From Micromonospora arida (GTDB taxonomy: Bacteria; Actinomycetota; Actinomycetes; Mycobacteriales; Micromonosporaceae): 36,382 bases of DNA. The notes below the pieces were generated by a model. The model did not search any database. It had not been told where the DNA came from and saw nothing but the letters and a program-made list of their open reading frames with translations. A program made the translations under genes and the position numbers. This document shows positions 24,317 to 32,197 of this stretch, piece after piece; position 1 is the first letter of the stretch, and each line of letters opens with the position of its first letter. The stretch covers positions 1-36,382 of the forward strand of contig NZ_QGSY01000184.1 of the NCBI RefSeq assembly GCF_003857035.1, given 5' to 3'.

Positions 24317-25201
24317 ATGGGCTCGACAACTGAGCAGGGTGCGTCCGGTCATGTTGGTCGCGTCGCTGACTACTACGACGACAACACGCGTCGGTTCCTC
24401 CTGGTTGCCGAAAGCCCAGGCAGTGACGCCATCCATCGTGGCGTGTGGACGCCGGACGTGGCGAACACGGCAGCGGCCATGGACACCGTCAACCGCCTCA
24501 TGATCGAGCGTTTGCGCGGGCACGTCCCTGCGGGAAGCGCAAGGGTGCTTGACCTTGGCTGTGGTGTCGGCGGGACGATTGTTCGCCTGGCCCGCGAGGT
24601 GGACGGGTTCGTCTCCGGGGTGACCATCAGCCGAGTGCAGGCCGAGATCGCAGCGAAGCGGTTCGACCGCGAAGGATTGACCGACCGCTGTGACGTGATC
24701 TGTGCCGACTTCGCCGAGCTGCCCGCGGAACCGCACTACGACGCGATGGTCGCGGTGGAGGCGGTCGTTCACTCGCCGTCGCTGGAGAACCTGATCCCGT
24801 CCCTGGTGGACCGGTTGCGCCCTGGAGGTCGCCTCATCCTGTGCGACGACTGGGCAACCGAGAAGGATCGCGGGCTCGCCGCTCGGGAGCGTTGTCTCGA
24901 CCAGTTCCGCGCCGGCTGGCGTGTCGGAAGCTTGCATACCGTGGGCGAGCTGGTCGCCATGTCTGAGCGCGCCGGCTTGCGTCTGGTCGAGGACCTGGAT
25001 CTCACCCCGTACCTGCACCTCGGGCGGCCCCGCGACCGCGTGATCAAGCTGGCTGTCGGCGCCGCAGCCCTACTTCCACGGCTGCGCAACCGTCTTGTCG
25101 AGATGCCATTCTGGGCCAACATGATCGGCGGTTCAGCGTTGCAGGCTGGATTGTCACGGCGGTGGCTGGAGTACCACTTGATCGTGCTTGAGAAGGCGTG
25201 A
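24317..25201 (+). CDS. SAM-dependent methyltransferase (small-molecule C/O-MT type)
   Basis: A 294-residue class I methyltransferase. The SAM motif is VLDLGCGVGG at about residues 77-86, followed by FVSGVTISRVQAEIA and LRPGGRLILCDDW. The YYDDNTRRF opening and overall length resemble the tocopherol/geranyl-diphosphate methyltransferase group of secondary metabolism. The codon bias is a little less GC-rich than the neighbours. TAGCTT six bases before the ATG suggests a leaderless mRNA. The substrate is unknown. Confidence 0.85.
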   Translation: MGSTTEQGASGHVGRVADYYDDNTRRFLLVAESPGSDAIHRGVWTPDVANTAAAMDTVNRLMIERLRGHVPAGSARVLDLGCGVGGTIVRLAREVDGFVSGVTISRVQAEIAAKRFDREGLTDRCDVICADFAELPAEPHYDAMVAVEAVVHSPSLENLIPSLVDRLRPGGRLILCDDWATEKDRGLAARERCLDQFRAGWRVGSLHTVGELVAMSERAGLRLVEDLDLTPYLHLGRPRDRVIKLAVGAAALLPRLRNRLVEMPFWANMIGGSALQAGLSRRWLEYHLIVLEKA

Positions 25202-25293
25202 GGTTACGGCCGATCACCTGCGGCGGGGTGGGCCGGCGACGGAGGCAGCCCCACCTCGGCAGCACGACCCTGAACTGATTCGCCGGGCGCCGG

Positions 25294-25842
25294 TCAGGCC
25301 GACCAGCCGGCCGGGTTGCCGAACGACTCCCGGGAGAGCCCGGAGCCGGTCTCCGGCCAGGAACCGAACCGGTCGTTGTGCAGGTGCGCGAAGAAGTAGC
25401 ACATGCCTTCGCAGTCGGCGTCCAGCAGCGCCATCGCGGGGTCGGCGAGAACCGCCTCGTAGTACGACCGCCCCAGGGCCACGATGAAGCCTCGCGCGTA
25501 GAGGAAGCCGTCGTCCGACCCGTCGGTCACCTCGTGGATGTCCTCCCGATCGATGTCGTGCAGCTTGCGCTCCACCACCCGGTCGAGATCCGTCAGCTCC
25601 TGCCCGGTCAGCTCGACGGTCAACTGCCCGAGGTGGTCCAGGAAGGCATCGAGCCAGGCGTCGATCGCGTAGGACGGACCGTCGTCGTCGCCGTCGTCGT
25701 TGGGGTCGCGCTCGACGAGGGCCTGCCGCAGCGCCAAGGGCTCGGCGCCCAACTCGGCCCAGGCCGCCTCGATGAGTGCCCAGAGCCGGGCCTCGTCGGC
25801 GGGGGTGGGCAGCGTCCCAGGGGCATCGGTGGTCACGGTCAC
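25294..25842 (-). CDS. DUF4240-like protein
   Basis: A 182-residue acidic cytosolic protein. RLWALIEAAWAELG near the start and the central FLYARGFIVALGRSYYEAVLADPA match the DUF4240 layout (an acidic alpha-helical protein of unknown role). The GTG at 25842 is preceded by TACGGT and a 6-base gap, fitting a leaderless transcript. A GTG two codons later is an alternative. It starts 31 bases after the VOC gene's stop and could also be part of its transcript. Confidence 0.75.
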   Translation of the reverse strand: MTVTTDAPGTLPTPADEARLWALIEAAWAELGAEPLALRQALVERDPNDDGDDDGPSYAIDAWLDAFLDHLGQLTVELTGQELTDLDRVVERKLHDIDREDIHEVTDGSDDGFLYARGFIVALGRSYYEAVLADPAMALLDADCEGMCYFFAHLHNDRFGSWPETGSGLSRESFGNPAGWSA

Positions 25843-25873
25843 CGCCGGACCGTAACCACCACCACCGACGGTT

Positions 25874-26281
25874 TCAGGACCCCGAATCGGCGGACACCAT
25901 CCACAAGTGGCCGTCAGGGTCTGCGAAGACGCCCGCGTACGCCCAGGGTTGGTCTGCCGTCTCGGTGATGATCTCGGCTCCGGCAGCGCGCGCCCGCTCG
26001 ACGAACGCGTCCACTTCGGTCGGCGCAGCGACACCAAGGTTGAGCAGGCATTCGCTCTGGCCCCTCGGGGCGACCTCGTGCCGGCCGATAACCCAACTGA
26101 AGCCGCCGGTCGGGATGAGCATCAGCCGCAGCCCGTCGTTGACCACGAACTGCAACGGCTCCGGGATGCCATCGTCTGCCAACTCGCCCACGGCGTCCAG
26201 GCCGAGTCCGTCGCGATAGAAGCGGTAGGAGGTAGCCCGGTCGGAGATGGGCAGACTCACGATCACCGGTGCGGAAGTCAC
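25874..26281 (-). CDS. VOC-family (glyoxalase/bleomycin-resistance-like) protein
   Basis: A 135-residue protein with two beta-alpha-beta-beta-beta modules. IVSLPISDRATSYRFYRDGLGL is the usual start, and FADPDGHLWMVSAD the usual end of a vicinal-oxygen-chelate fold. Members are metal-dependent isomerases or dioxygenases, or bind drugs; this one is of the general single-domain type with no assigned substrate. The GTG at 26281 has GGAGG nine bases upstream. Confidence 0.88.
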   Translation of the reverse strand: MTSAPVIVSLPISDRATSYRFYRDGLGLDAVGELADDGIPEPLQFVVNDGLRLMLIPTGGFSWVIGRHEVAPRGQSECLLNLGVAAPTEVDAFVERARAAGAEIITETADQPWAYAGVFADPDGHLWMVSADSGS

Positions 26282-26352
26282 GGGTGGACGCCTCCAAACT
26301 GTCGGTCCGGCAAGGTCAGGCATCAGTATGTCGCTGAATTAGCGTTGGACTC

Positions 26353-26997
26353 GTGACCGTAGACGAGTGGTTGACAGCGACCCGCACTTCCTACGACACC
26401 GTCGCGGTCAGCTACGCGCATCTGGTCCGTGACCTCCTGGCGGAGGCACCGTACGAACGAGCCGCCCTGGCATCGTTCGCCGAGTTCGTGCAGGGTGCCG
26501 GCGGCGGGCCGGTCGCGGATGTGGGCTGCGGGACGGGGCGAATCACCGCCCACCTGCACACGCTCGGCGTCGACGCCTTCGGGATCGACCTCTCGCCCGG
26601 GATGATCGCCGTGGCCCGCCGTGACCACCCTGAGCTGAGGTTCGAGGTCGGCTCGATGACCGACCTCGATCTGGCCGACGGCTCGGTCGCCGGCCTGGTC
26701 GCCTGGTACTCCCTCATCCACATTCCCGACGACCAGATCGGCGTCGTGTTCGCGCACTTCCGGCGGGTGGTGCGCCCCGGCGGCCCCCTGCTGCTCGGCT
26801 TCCACGTGGGCGACGAAACGACCCTCAAGACCGAGGGCTACGGCGGCCACCCGATGAACGTGCACGTCCATCGTCGACAGCCAGCCGAGGTGGCGGCCTG
26901 GCTGCGCGAGCACGGCTTCACCGTCGACTCGCAGACCACTGTCACCTCGGCGGAGAGCCGGCTCGGCGGGATCATCCTCGGACGACGACAGCCCTGA
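26353..26997 (+). CDS. SAM-dependent methyltransferase
   Basis: A 214-residue class I methyltransferase. ADVGCGTGRITAHL at residues 55-68 binds SAM, IDLSPGMIAVAR is motif II, and RRVVRPGGPLLLGFHVG is motif III. The general small-molecule type (Methyltransf_25/11-like). TAGCGT at 26340-26345 with a 7-base gap to the GTG suggests a leaderless mRNA. It is divergent from the VOC gene across 71 bp. Confidence 0.88.
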   Translation: MTVDEWLTATRTSYDTVAVSYAHLVRDLLAEAPYERAALASFAEFVQGAGGGPVADVGCGTGRITAHLHTLGVDAFGIDLSPGMIAVARRDHPELRFEVGSMTDLDLADGSVAGLVAWYSLIHIPDDQIGVVFAHFRRVVRPGGPLLLGFHVGDETTLKTEGYGGHPMNVHVHRRQPAEVAAWLREHGFTVDSQTTVTSAESRLGGIILGRRQP

Positions 26998-27018
26998 TCC
27001 ACCGTCATCCCTGCTAGC

Positions 27019-27038
27019 CTAACTGCGAACTGCGTTAG
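27019..27038. promoter_or_regulatory. Operator-like inverted repeat before the patatin gene
   Basis: CTAAC at 27019 and GTTAG at 27034-27038 are inverted, with two direct AACTGC copies between. A TAGCCT (-10-like) lies at 27015-27020, so a repressor here would block initiation. No regulator gene lies next to it. Confidence 0.35.
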
Positions 27039-27063
27039 CAGTATCGACCCGAGTGGGGGACTG

Positions 27064-27969
27064 ATGACGGACGACACGCGACCCGTCTGGGTGCTCGGTG
27101 GGGGTGGAGTGGCCGGCATCGCCTGGGAGGTCGGCATCCTCACCGGGCTCGCGGACGAGGGAGTGACCGTGACCCCGGAGGCCACCCTCATCGGCACCAG
27201 CTCTGGTGCCGTGGTGGGCGCCCAGCTCACCAGTGGCACCCCACTCGCGGAACTCTTCGAGCGCCAGCGCAGGGGCGTTGCGCACGAAACCTCACCCGCA
27301 CTCGGCCTACTCCACCTGCTTCGGCTCGCGCGGGCACAACTGTTCGCGCGCAGCCCCGAGCAGGCCGCTCGCCGCCTCGGTCGACTCGCCCTCGCCGCGC
27401 GCATCGACGACCCGTCCCGGCAGCGCCGGACAGCCGAGGCCCGCCTGCCCAACCACGCCTGGGCGGACGACGTGGACCTTCGCGTCGTGGTCGTCGACAC
27501 CGGGACCGGCGCCAGCCGCACCATCACCCGGCACGACGACGTCCCCCTGGTGGATGCCGTCGCCGCGAGCTGCGCCATGCCGATCTCCGCGGCCCCGGTC
27601 AGCATCGGCGACCGCCGCTACATGGACGGCGGCATGCGGTCGACCCTCAACCTCGACCTCGCCCCCGGAAACGGCCCGGTCATCGCCCTCGCGCCGAGCA
27701 CCGCCGCGATCGGGCCCTGGGCGCGCATCGACAAGCAGCGAGCCGCGCTGGGAACGGGTCGCCGGGTGGAGTTGCTGCTCCGCGACCCGGCCTCCAGACG
27801 AGCGCAGGGGACCAACGTGATGGACCGCTCCGTCGTGCCCGCGCTCGTGGCCGCAGCCCGCGAGCAGGGCCGACGCGAGGCCGCCCCGGGTGGCCGCCAC
27901 GCTTGCGGAGACAACGCCGGGACGGGAAGCGCGAGGCTGACCCCCAGGCCTTCGCGTGCCGTCGTTTAA
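27064..27969 (+). CDS. Patatin-like phospholipase, C-terminus probably frameshifted
   Basis: A 301-codon acyl hydrolase. The oxyanion loop LGGGGVAGIAWE, the nucleophile elbow G44-T-S46-S-G48 and the catalytic Asp in MDGG (D188) are all present, so the Ser-Asp dyad is intact. The family hydrolyses lipid esters or phospholipids. After about residue 275 the reading becomes Arg/Pro/Gly-rich with no family character. In the +1 frame from the CCCC run at 27884-27887 the text continues as RVAATLAETTPGREARG and stops at 27940, which looks like the natural end. One inserted C, real or a sequencing error, would explain this. Confidence 0.85.
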   Translation: MTDDTRPVWVLGGGGVAGIAWEVGILTGLADEGVTVTPEATLIGTSSGAVVGAQLTSGTPLAELFERQRRGVAHETSPALGLLHLLRLARAQLFARSPEQAARRLGRLALAARIDDPSRQRRTAEARLPNHAWADDVDLRVVVVDTGTGASRTITRHDDVPLVDAVAASCAMPISAAPVSIGDRRYMDGGMRSTLNLDLAPGNGPVIALAPSTAAIGPWARIDKQRAALGTGRRVELLLRDPASRRAQGTNVMDRSVVPALVAAAREQGRREAAPGGRHACGDNAGTGSARLTPRPSRAVV

Positions 27970-28126
27970 ATAGGTGCACCACGGGAGCCCGGGACACGGC
28001 CGCCGGGCAGAACCTGGCAAAAGGCGCTGCGGGGAGGAAGCCGGGGGGCGAGTGGTCGGTCGCTCTCGCGGACGGCCCCTACTCGCGACCCGCCCGCCGA
28101 CGTCGGGCCAAGGCGTACCGGTGGTT

Positions 28127-29062
28127 CTACTGCTCGATCTGCGCCGCCCGCCGCCGGGCACGCTGGGTCTGCCACATCACCGCGACCAGCAGCGCGGCCA
28201 CCGCCACCAACAGTGACATCGCGGCCCATCCGAGTGCCCCGCGCCTGCTGTCGTCCATGGCCTCCAGACCGATCTTCGGCCCGAGCAGCAGCACTGGCCC
28301 GAGTAGCAGCATGGCAGGCCACCAGGCACGCCGGTCGCGCCGGGCGGCGAGGACCACCCCGGTGACGATGAGCGCCAGGAGCAGCATCATGCCGAGAAGT
28401 ACGTCGTACCGAAGGCCGTATCGCGAGCCGACCAGCACCACCGTCGCCGCAGCCGCGATGACGGAAGCGGTGACCGCAGTGCTTCGGTAGCCGTGTCGGG
28501 GGGGCATTGCCAGCGCGAACAGGCCGAGCGCGATCTGCGGCACGAGCACGAACAGGCCCGGCTTGTGAAGTGAGGTCAACTCTGTTGCCGGGACCACCGC
28601 GACGACCACGGCCACGCCGATCGTCACGACGGTCGCGACCGCGACCGCCCATCGGCCTAACCCGGCGAGCCCGGCCGGCAGGACGAGCATCCAGGCGATC
28701 CACGCCAGCGCGCCGAGAGTGTGGAACGGCCCCAGCATCGGGGCCCCGACACCGTACTGATCAGGATCCGGGAACACCTCCGTGAGGATCAATCCCACGG
28801 TGGCCATCGTCATGGCCGTGACCAGAGCGATGGTGCCGGTGAGCGGCAGGGCGTCGACGAGGCCGCCGGCGTTGCGAGCCCGGAGGCGTTGGCGCAGGCC
28901 ACCGGCGACCAGGTCGGCGACATCACCGGGACGCGGCCGACGCTGGCCGGCAGACGACAGTTCCATGTACGTCTCCACAATCTCGACGCCCCGGTCGCCT
29001 CGGTCGGCGGCGGGGTACCAGCACAGGAGTTTGGTGTAGCGATGACGCAACACGGACGTCAC
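28127..29062 (-). CDS. PadR-linked multi-pass membrane protein
   Basis: A 311-residue protein. The cytoplasmic N-terminus (about 1-70) contains YPAADRGDRGVEIVETYMEL, the short helical module that often follows PadR genes, and roughly eight membrane helices follow. Its GTG start overlaps the TGA of the PadR gene (GTGA), so synthesis is coupled and PadR probably controls it. No transport or enzymatic motif is recognised. It likely acts in envelope stress or drug response, by analogy only. Confidence 0.85.
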   Translation of the reverse strand: MTSVLRHRYTKLLCWYPAADRGDRGVEIVETYMELSSAGQRRPRPGDVADLVAGGLRQRLRARNAGGLVDALPLTGTIALVTAMTMATVGLILTEVFPDPDQYGVGAPMLGPFHTLGALAWIAWMLVLPAGLAGLGRWAVAVATVVTIGVAVVVAVVPATELTSLHKPGLFVLVPQIALGLFALAMPPRHGYRSTAVTASVIAAAATVVLVGSRYGLRYDVLLGMMLLLALIVTGVVLAARRDRRAWWPAMLLLGPVLLLGPKIGLEAMDDSRRGALGWAAMSLLVAVAALLVAVMWQTQRARRRAAQIEQ

Positions 29063-29433
29063 GCGACACCACCGGCGAGGTTCGGACGGAGCGGTGCGGT
29101 CAGGGGTTGCGCGGCCGCACGACCATTGAGGCGGCTGGTTGCCGCCTCGACGGCCCGGCGCATGCGTTCCGTCTCCGCGCGCAGCAATGAGAACCCCTCC
29201 TTGGTGAGGCGGTAGTACTTGCGGGCGCGGCCATCGACGATCTCGATCCGGTCCACTGTCACCAGCCCGTCGTCGGCCAGCCGGTCAAGGGAGCCGTACA
29301 GCGTGCCGGGCCGGAGCGACAACCGACCCTGCGACAACTCGGTCACCGTCAGGATCAGCCCGTAACCGTGCATGGGCCCCTCCGCCAGGGCGGTCAGGAT
29401 CAGGAATGTGGGCTCCTGTAGCGGTGTCTTCAT
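29059..29433 (-). CDS. PadR-family transcriptional regulator
   Basis: A 124-residue winged-helix repressor. EPTFLILTALAEGPMHGYGLI and LRPGTLYGSLDRLADDGLV are the PadR DNA-binding core, with RKYYRLTKEGFSLL as the wing and a C-terminal dimer helix. The ATG is preceded by TAAGGT and a 6-base gap (leaderless, or AAGG as a ribosome site). A palindrome at 29453-29464 upstream suits autoregulation. It forms an operon with the downstream membrane protein. Confidence 0.93.
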   Translation of the reverse strand: MKTPLQEPTFLILTALAEGPMHGYGLILTVTELSQGRLSLRPGTLYGSLDRLADDGLVTVDRIEIVDGRARKYYRLTKEGFSLLRAETERMRRAVEAATSRLNGRAAAQPLTAPLRPNLAGGVA

Positions 29434-29452
29434 GCACCGACCTTATCTGCGG

Positions 29453-29464
29453 GAAGATATCTTC
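29453..29464. promoter_or_regulatory. Candidate PadR operator
   Basis: GAAGATATCTTC is a perfect 12-bp palindrome 20-31 bases upstream of the PadR start. On the minus strand it overlaps TATCT-N6-AGATA just before the presumed -10 TAAGGT. Position and symmetry suggest autorepression. Confidence 0.5.
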
Positions 29465-29551
29465 GCAACGAGGATATTAGGTCGGCTGGCTGGTGCCATC
29501 GGGGCCGGACGACCGGCAGGCGTTACTGACCGCGCTGCGACAGCTGACTCG

Positions 29552-29770
29552 GCGGCGGGTGCGAACGTCAAGGCGGTTCAGCGGATGCTCGGGCACGCTT
29601 CGGCGTCGATGACGTTGGACGTGTACGCGGGGCTGTTCGGTGACGACCTGGACGCGGTCGCCAACCGGCTGGACGAGGCGGTCGCGGCGCGGGATGCGGA
29701 CTATTTGCGGACCGGCACGGCCGGTGGCGGTGTCGTCGACCTCGGGAAACGGCGAAGCCCAGGCCGATGA
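29552..29770 (+). pseudogene. Tyrosine integrase, 3' fragment (older element)
   Basis: Only the last 72 residues of a tyrosine recombinase remain: GANVKAVQRMLGHASASMTLDVYAGLF with the GH motif and the nucleophile Tyr, then an extended C-terminus ending SPGR. The Arg and HxxR motifs are missing, so it is inactive. It resembles the integrase fragment at 33979-34452 but differs in the variable tail, suggesting a related older element. Sequence left of about 29545 shows no integrase similarity. Confidence 0.9.
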
Positions 29771-29780
29771 CCTGGGCTTC
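29754..29780 (+). terminator. Integrase terminator, left copy
   Basis: GAAGCCCAGG and CCTGGGCTTC form a 10-bp stem around a 7-base loop that holds the stop codon of the integrase fragment. Confidence 0.75.
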
Positions 29781-29787
29781 TGTACCG

Positions 29788-29829
29788 AGCCGCCTGACGG
29801 AATCGAACCGTCGACCTACGCATTACGAG
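29788..29829 (-). pseudogene. tRNA-Thr(CGT) 3' half, displaced by integration
   Basis: These 42 bases are identical to 34470-34511, covering the discriminator base through the anticodon loop. The 5' half is missing, and different sequence begins at 29830. This is the expected far-end att site of an element inserted in the tRNA anticodon region. Confidence 0.93.
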
Positions 29830-29927
29830 ATCAAGTCGCCCACCTCGTTCTACCTGCCCGAACCACGCTTGGCCTGCGGAAATCCCTCTCGACATCTCTC
29901 ACTGTCACCGGCTGAGGGTCGATCTCT

Positions 29928-29959
29928 TGAGGACTGAATGAGGACTGAATGAGGACTGA
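29928..29959 (+). repeat. Three tandem 11-bp repeats near the left att site
   Basis: TGAGGACTGAA occurs at 29928-29938 and 29939-29949, with a near-complete third copy at 29950-29959. Short direct repeats beside an attachment site are typical of integrase arm-type or excisionase binding sites; they could also be regulatory for the next gene. Confidence 0.8.
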
Positions 29960-30047
29960 TGCCGTGCAAGGCCTTGATCCGGACCCTCCGCGAGCCGTTC
30001 GGCCCCACGGGGTGTCTATTCAGACCCAGGTTGCGACAATCGTGGGT

Positions 30048-30908
30048 ATGTCTGAGCCGGCGGACCCGACCAACTACCTGACCTCCAACCACTCGGAGAA
30101 CGTTGAGGCCACACTTGCGGAGGACGCCGCCGCCACGCACCTCGACCAGATCAACTTTGGCCTCCTTCTAGCGGCACACGTCCTTCTCGAAAATCCCATC
30201 GATGACGTGACTGCTTCCGGCGTAAACGAGGTAGCCTCAGTCACAGCATTCACTCGCGCGTTCAGCGCAATCCGCGCCGCCACCGTAGTCGCCGTTCATG
30301 GTTACTACATCGATGCGCGAGCGCTCGTCCGAACAGTGTACGAATCGGCGGGCCTTGCCCGGATGCTGGCCAAATTGCCCGACAAGGCAGAAAAGTGGCT
30401 CGTCAAAGGCGACTGGTTTCCCGATAGAATCGTTCGCGACTACATCGAGAGCCAACTAGCGCCTGTCGGCGGCTCCCCATATCAAGCCTTTTACAAAATG
30501 TCATCGGCAAACGCTCACCCTACTGCGAACACGTCTGCCTATCTCGTATTCGAGCACGAATCAGTGAGGCTGAGGCCGAAGCTGAATCCTCAGTTCAACG
30601 CCGACTATGCCATTCGGACACTACATGAGATCGCAGGAGTAACCCTCTTCACGTTGTTCGCTATGCGTAGGGCGATAGCTTCTTCGGACTTTCTCCCCGT
30701 ATGGTGGCTACAGGGCCTCGCGCAGCTCGCGAACGACGTGCACGACGCGGATTGGTCACATTTGGAGCAAGACTGGAAGGCGCAAAACGAGCGATACGCG
30801 AAGCTCAACGCGGCTACCGTGCCGGCCGAACGGCTCGACGAATATTTGCGGCTCCATCCAAACTCGTTTTCCAACATCGATAAGCGGCAGGCTGCAGAAG
30901 AAGATTAG
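30048..30908 (+). CDS. DUF5677/HEPN-like island protein
   Basis: A 286-residue mostly helical cytosolic protein. AFSAIRAATVVAVHGYYIDARALVRTVYESAGLARML and later SSANAHPTANTSAYLV resemble the DUF5677 and HEPN-like families, in which an Arg-rich helix precedes a conserved His-Pro (H157 here). Family identity is tentative. Codon use is clearly more AT-rich than the core genes, supporting transfer. The ATG at 30048 lacks a ribosome site, but GACAAT with a 7-base gap suggests a leaderless mRNA. It is the first cargo gene after the left att site. Confidence 0.6.
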   Translation: MSEPADPTNYLTSNHSENVEATLAEDAAATHLDQINFGLLLAAHVLLENPIDDVTASGVNEVASVTAFTRAFSAIRAATVVAVHGYYIDARALVRTVYESAGLARMLAKLPDKAEKWLVKGDWFPDRIVRDYIESQLAPVGGSPYQAFYKMSSANAHPTANTSAYLVFEHESVRLRPKLNPQFNADYAIRTLHEIAGVTLFTLFAMRRAIASSDFLPVWWLQGLAQLANDVHDADWSHLEQDWKAQNERYAKLNAATVPAERLDEYLRLHPNSFSNIDKRQAAEED

Positions 30909-30963
30909 GCGCCTGGTCCAGATCTCTTCTTGCGGACTAGATGCGGACTCCCAAGACGCCGGG

Positions 30964-31104
30964 ATGACCGAGACCGCCCCAGAACATCACGAGCAGCCGG
31001 CCAGTGGGCGACACCCAAAGCCCGCTGACTATTTCCTGATGCTTGACGCTCGTCCGGTTCCGCAGTCGGCGAACCCGAATCCATCTCTCTCACCACCTTT
31101 ATAA
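30964..31104 (+). CDS. Possible 46-residue small protein
   Basis: An open frame from the ATG at 30964 encodes MTETAPEHHEQPASGRHP followed by KPADYFLMLDARPVP and a Pro/Ser-rich end. The composition is polar and Pro-rich. The ribosome site is weak, and the 3' end overlaps the converging gene at 31099 by six bases. It may be a fragment of a mobile-element gene. Confidence 0.3.
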   Translation: MTETAPEHHEQPASGRHPKPADYFLMLDARPVPQSANPNPSLSPPL

Positions 31105-31755
31105 AATAGGAATTTCCTCCTCGACAAATATGTCCTCCTCCGCAGCCTTCCTGGAGTTGCGCCTGTCCTGCCACCAGTTCTTGATCCTGCGGCGGCCCCT
31201 CCTCCAAGATGTCTCACCCTCCAACTCGGCCCTAATTTGACGCAAGAGGCGGTCAGCTGACTCGTCTCCCCTACGGTTAGAAATTCGCACCAAGCCCCTG
31301 AGCCTGCCCCACTCCTCGTCTGACAGATACTGGAAGTCGTTCGCCCTATCCAGGTCAACAAAGAGGCGCTCAAGAGTTGCAAGCCAGGAGTTCGATAGGT
31401 GGGCGGCCCTCCAGAAGACGAACTGAAGATCCAACCAGACAGAACCGTAAGTCGTCAGACGCGCTGCAAGTTCGGGACTGAGCTGCGGCGCTTCCGCATG
31501 CTCGGCATCAAGCGTCCTTTTCTCGCTGCTATCGCTGAACGCACCGGGGCTTCGCCCGCTCGCCGATTCCACGTGCATCACATACTGAGCCAGTTCGGAG
31601 TAAGACCGGAATCTTTCCTCCACCCTTCTCATCTCGATTGCCAGCCTTCGTTCATGCTGGCGATTCGTTCGGGCCACATGGGCTTGAATTAGCCCTCCTA
31701 CCAGGACGCCGGCTACACCGATCCCGGCCACAACTATCGGATCACCCAAGTTCAA
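31099..31755 (-). CDS. Membrane-anchored island protein of unknown function
   Basis: A 218-residue protein. Residues 6-26 (VVAGIGVAGVLVGGLI) are a transmembrane helix, followed by a highly charged coiled-coil-like stretch (QHERRLAIEMRRVEERF) and a helical cytoplasmic part ending in basic then acidic segments (KNWWQDRRN, EEDIFVEEE). No family recognised. TTG start with GAGG seven bases upstream. AT-rich codons mark it as acquired. A TM helix followed by a cytosolic helical body is seen in some anti-phage effectors, but that comparison is only architectural. Confidence 0.7.
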   Translation of the reverse strand: MNLGDPIVVAGIGVAGVLVGGLIQAHVARTNRQHERRLAIEMRRVEERFRSYSELAQYVMHVESASGRSPGAFSDSSEKRTLDAEHAEAPQLSPELAARLTTYGSVWLDLQFVFWRAAHLSNSWLATLERLFVDLDRANDFQYLSDEEWGRLRGLVRISNRRGDESADRLLRQIRAELEGETSWRRGRRRIKNWWQDRRNSRKAAEEDIFVEEEIPIL

Positions 31756-31858
31756 AGCCGTGCCTCATTCCGGCACCAAGACTTGCAAGCCGCCGATCCA
31801 ACACTGTTGCACAGCAGGTCTAGAGAGCTGATCTCCTCGTCGGGCAGGCGTAGACCGT

Positions 31859-31932
31859 CCAGCCTCCCCGGACGGGGACAAGGTGGAGCGCCCTACCGGA
31901 CGAACGACCTTGGCCCCGTCCGGGGAGGCTGG
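31859..31932. repeat. 26-bp stem-loop
   Basis: Bases 31859-31884 and 31907-31932 are inverted copies with one mismatch around a 22-base loop. It lies in the 442-base noncoding gap 31756-32197 between divergent cargo genes. Candidate terminator, small RNA or element origin structure. Confidence 0.85.
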
Positions 31933-31991
31933 TAGCCCTCGTGGTGCCCGGCGAGGTGATCTGCAGCGGCATCTCTGAGGAGGGCCGGGGT

Positions 31992-32116
31992 TCGGGGCGG
32001 AGCCCCGAGGTCTTCCGATCCTGTGCCCCTAAAGCATGGCCGGCCGGCCCGGCCGATGCCGGCCGAAGGTCGCCAGCAGGCCGGTGCCGGGCCGGCGCGG
32101 CCCGCTTGCGGGCCGC
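31992..32116. repeat. GC-rich hairpin cluster
   Basis: TCGGGGC/GCCCCGA (31992-32008, loop GGA) and GCGGCCCGC/GCGGGCCGC (32097-32116, loop TT) are perfect stems. Between them is a stretch of repeated GGCCGG words. No plausible gene is present. The composition contrasts sharply with the AT-richer genes on either side. Confidence 0.75.
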
Positions 32117-32197
32117 CTTGATCTAGTAGAGGCTGATTCGGCAGTCAAACCATGTGATTCGTTTGGCTAGGGTCATGGCGTAGCGACAGGGGTGTCC

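Larger units (their letters stand above)
29551..29829 (+). repeat. Left copy of a 279-bp direct repeat (attL-like)
   Basis: The counterpart of 34233-34511, offset 4682 bases without gaps. It is roughly 90% identical up to 29735, then perfectly identical for 94 bases (29736-29829). It contains an integrase 3' end, its terminator, and bases matching the 3' half of the tRNA-Thr gene as far as the anticodon loop. Confidence 0.93.

Noticed and set aside
29372..29551. Upstream part of the open frame leading into the left integrase fragment
   Set aside because: It overlaps the PadR gene and promoter and shows no integrase similarity before about 29552. The frame is open by chance.
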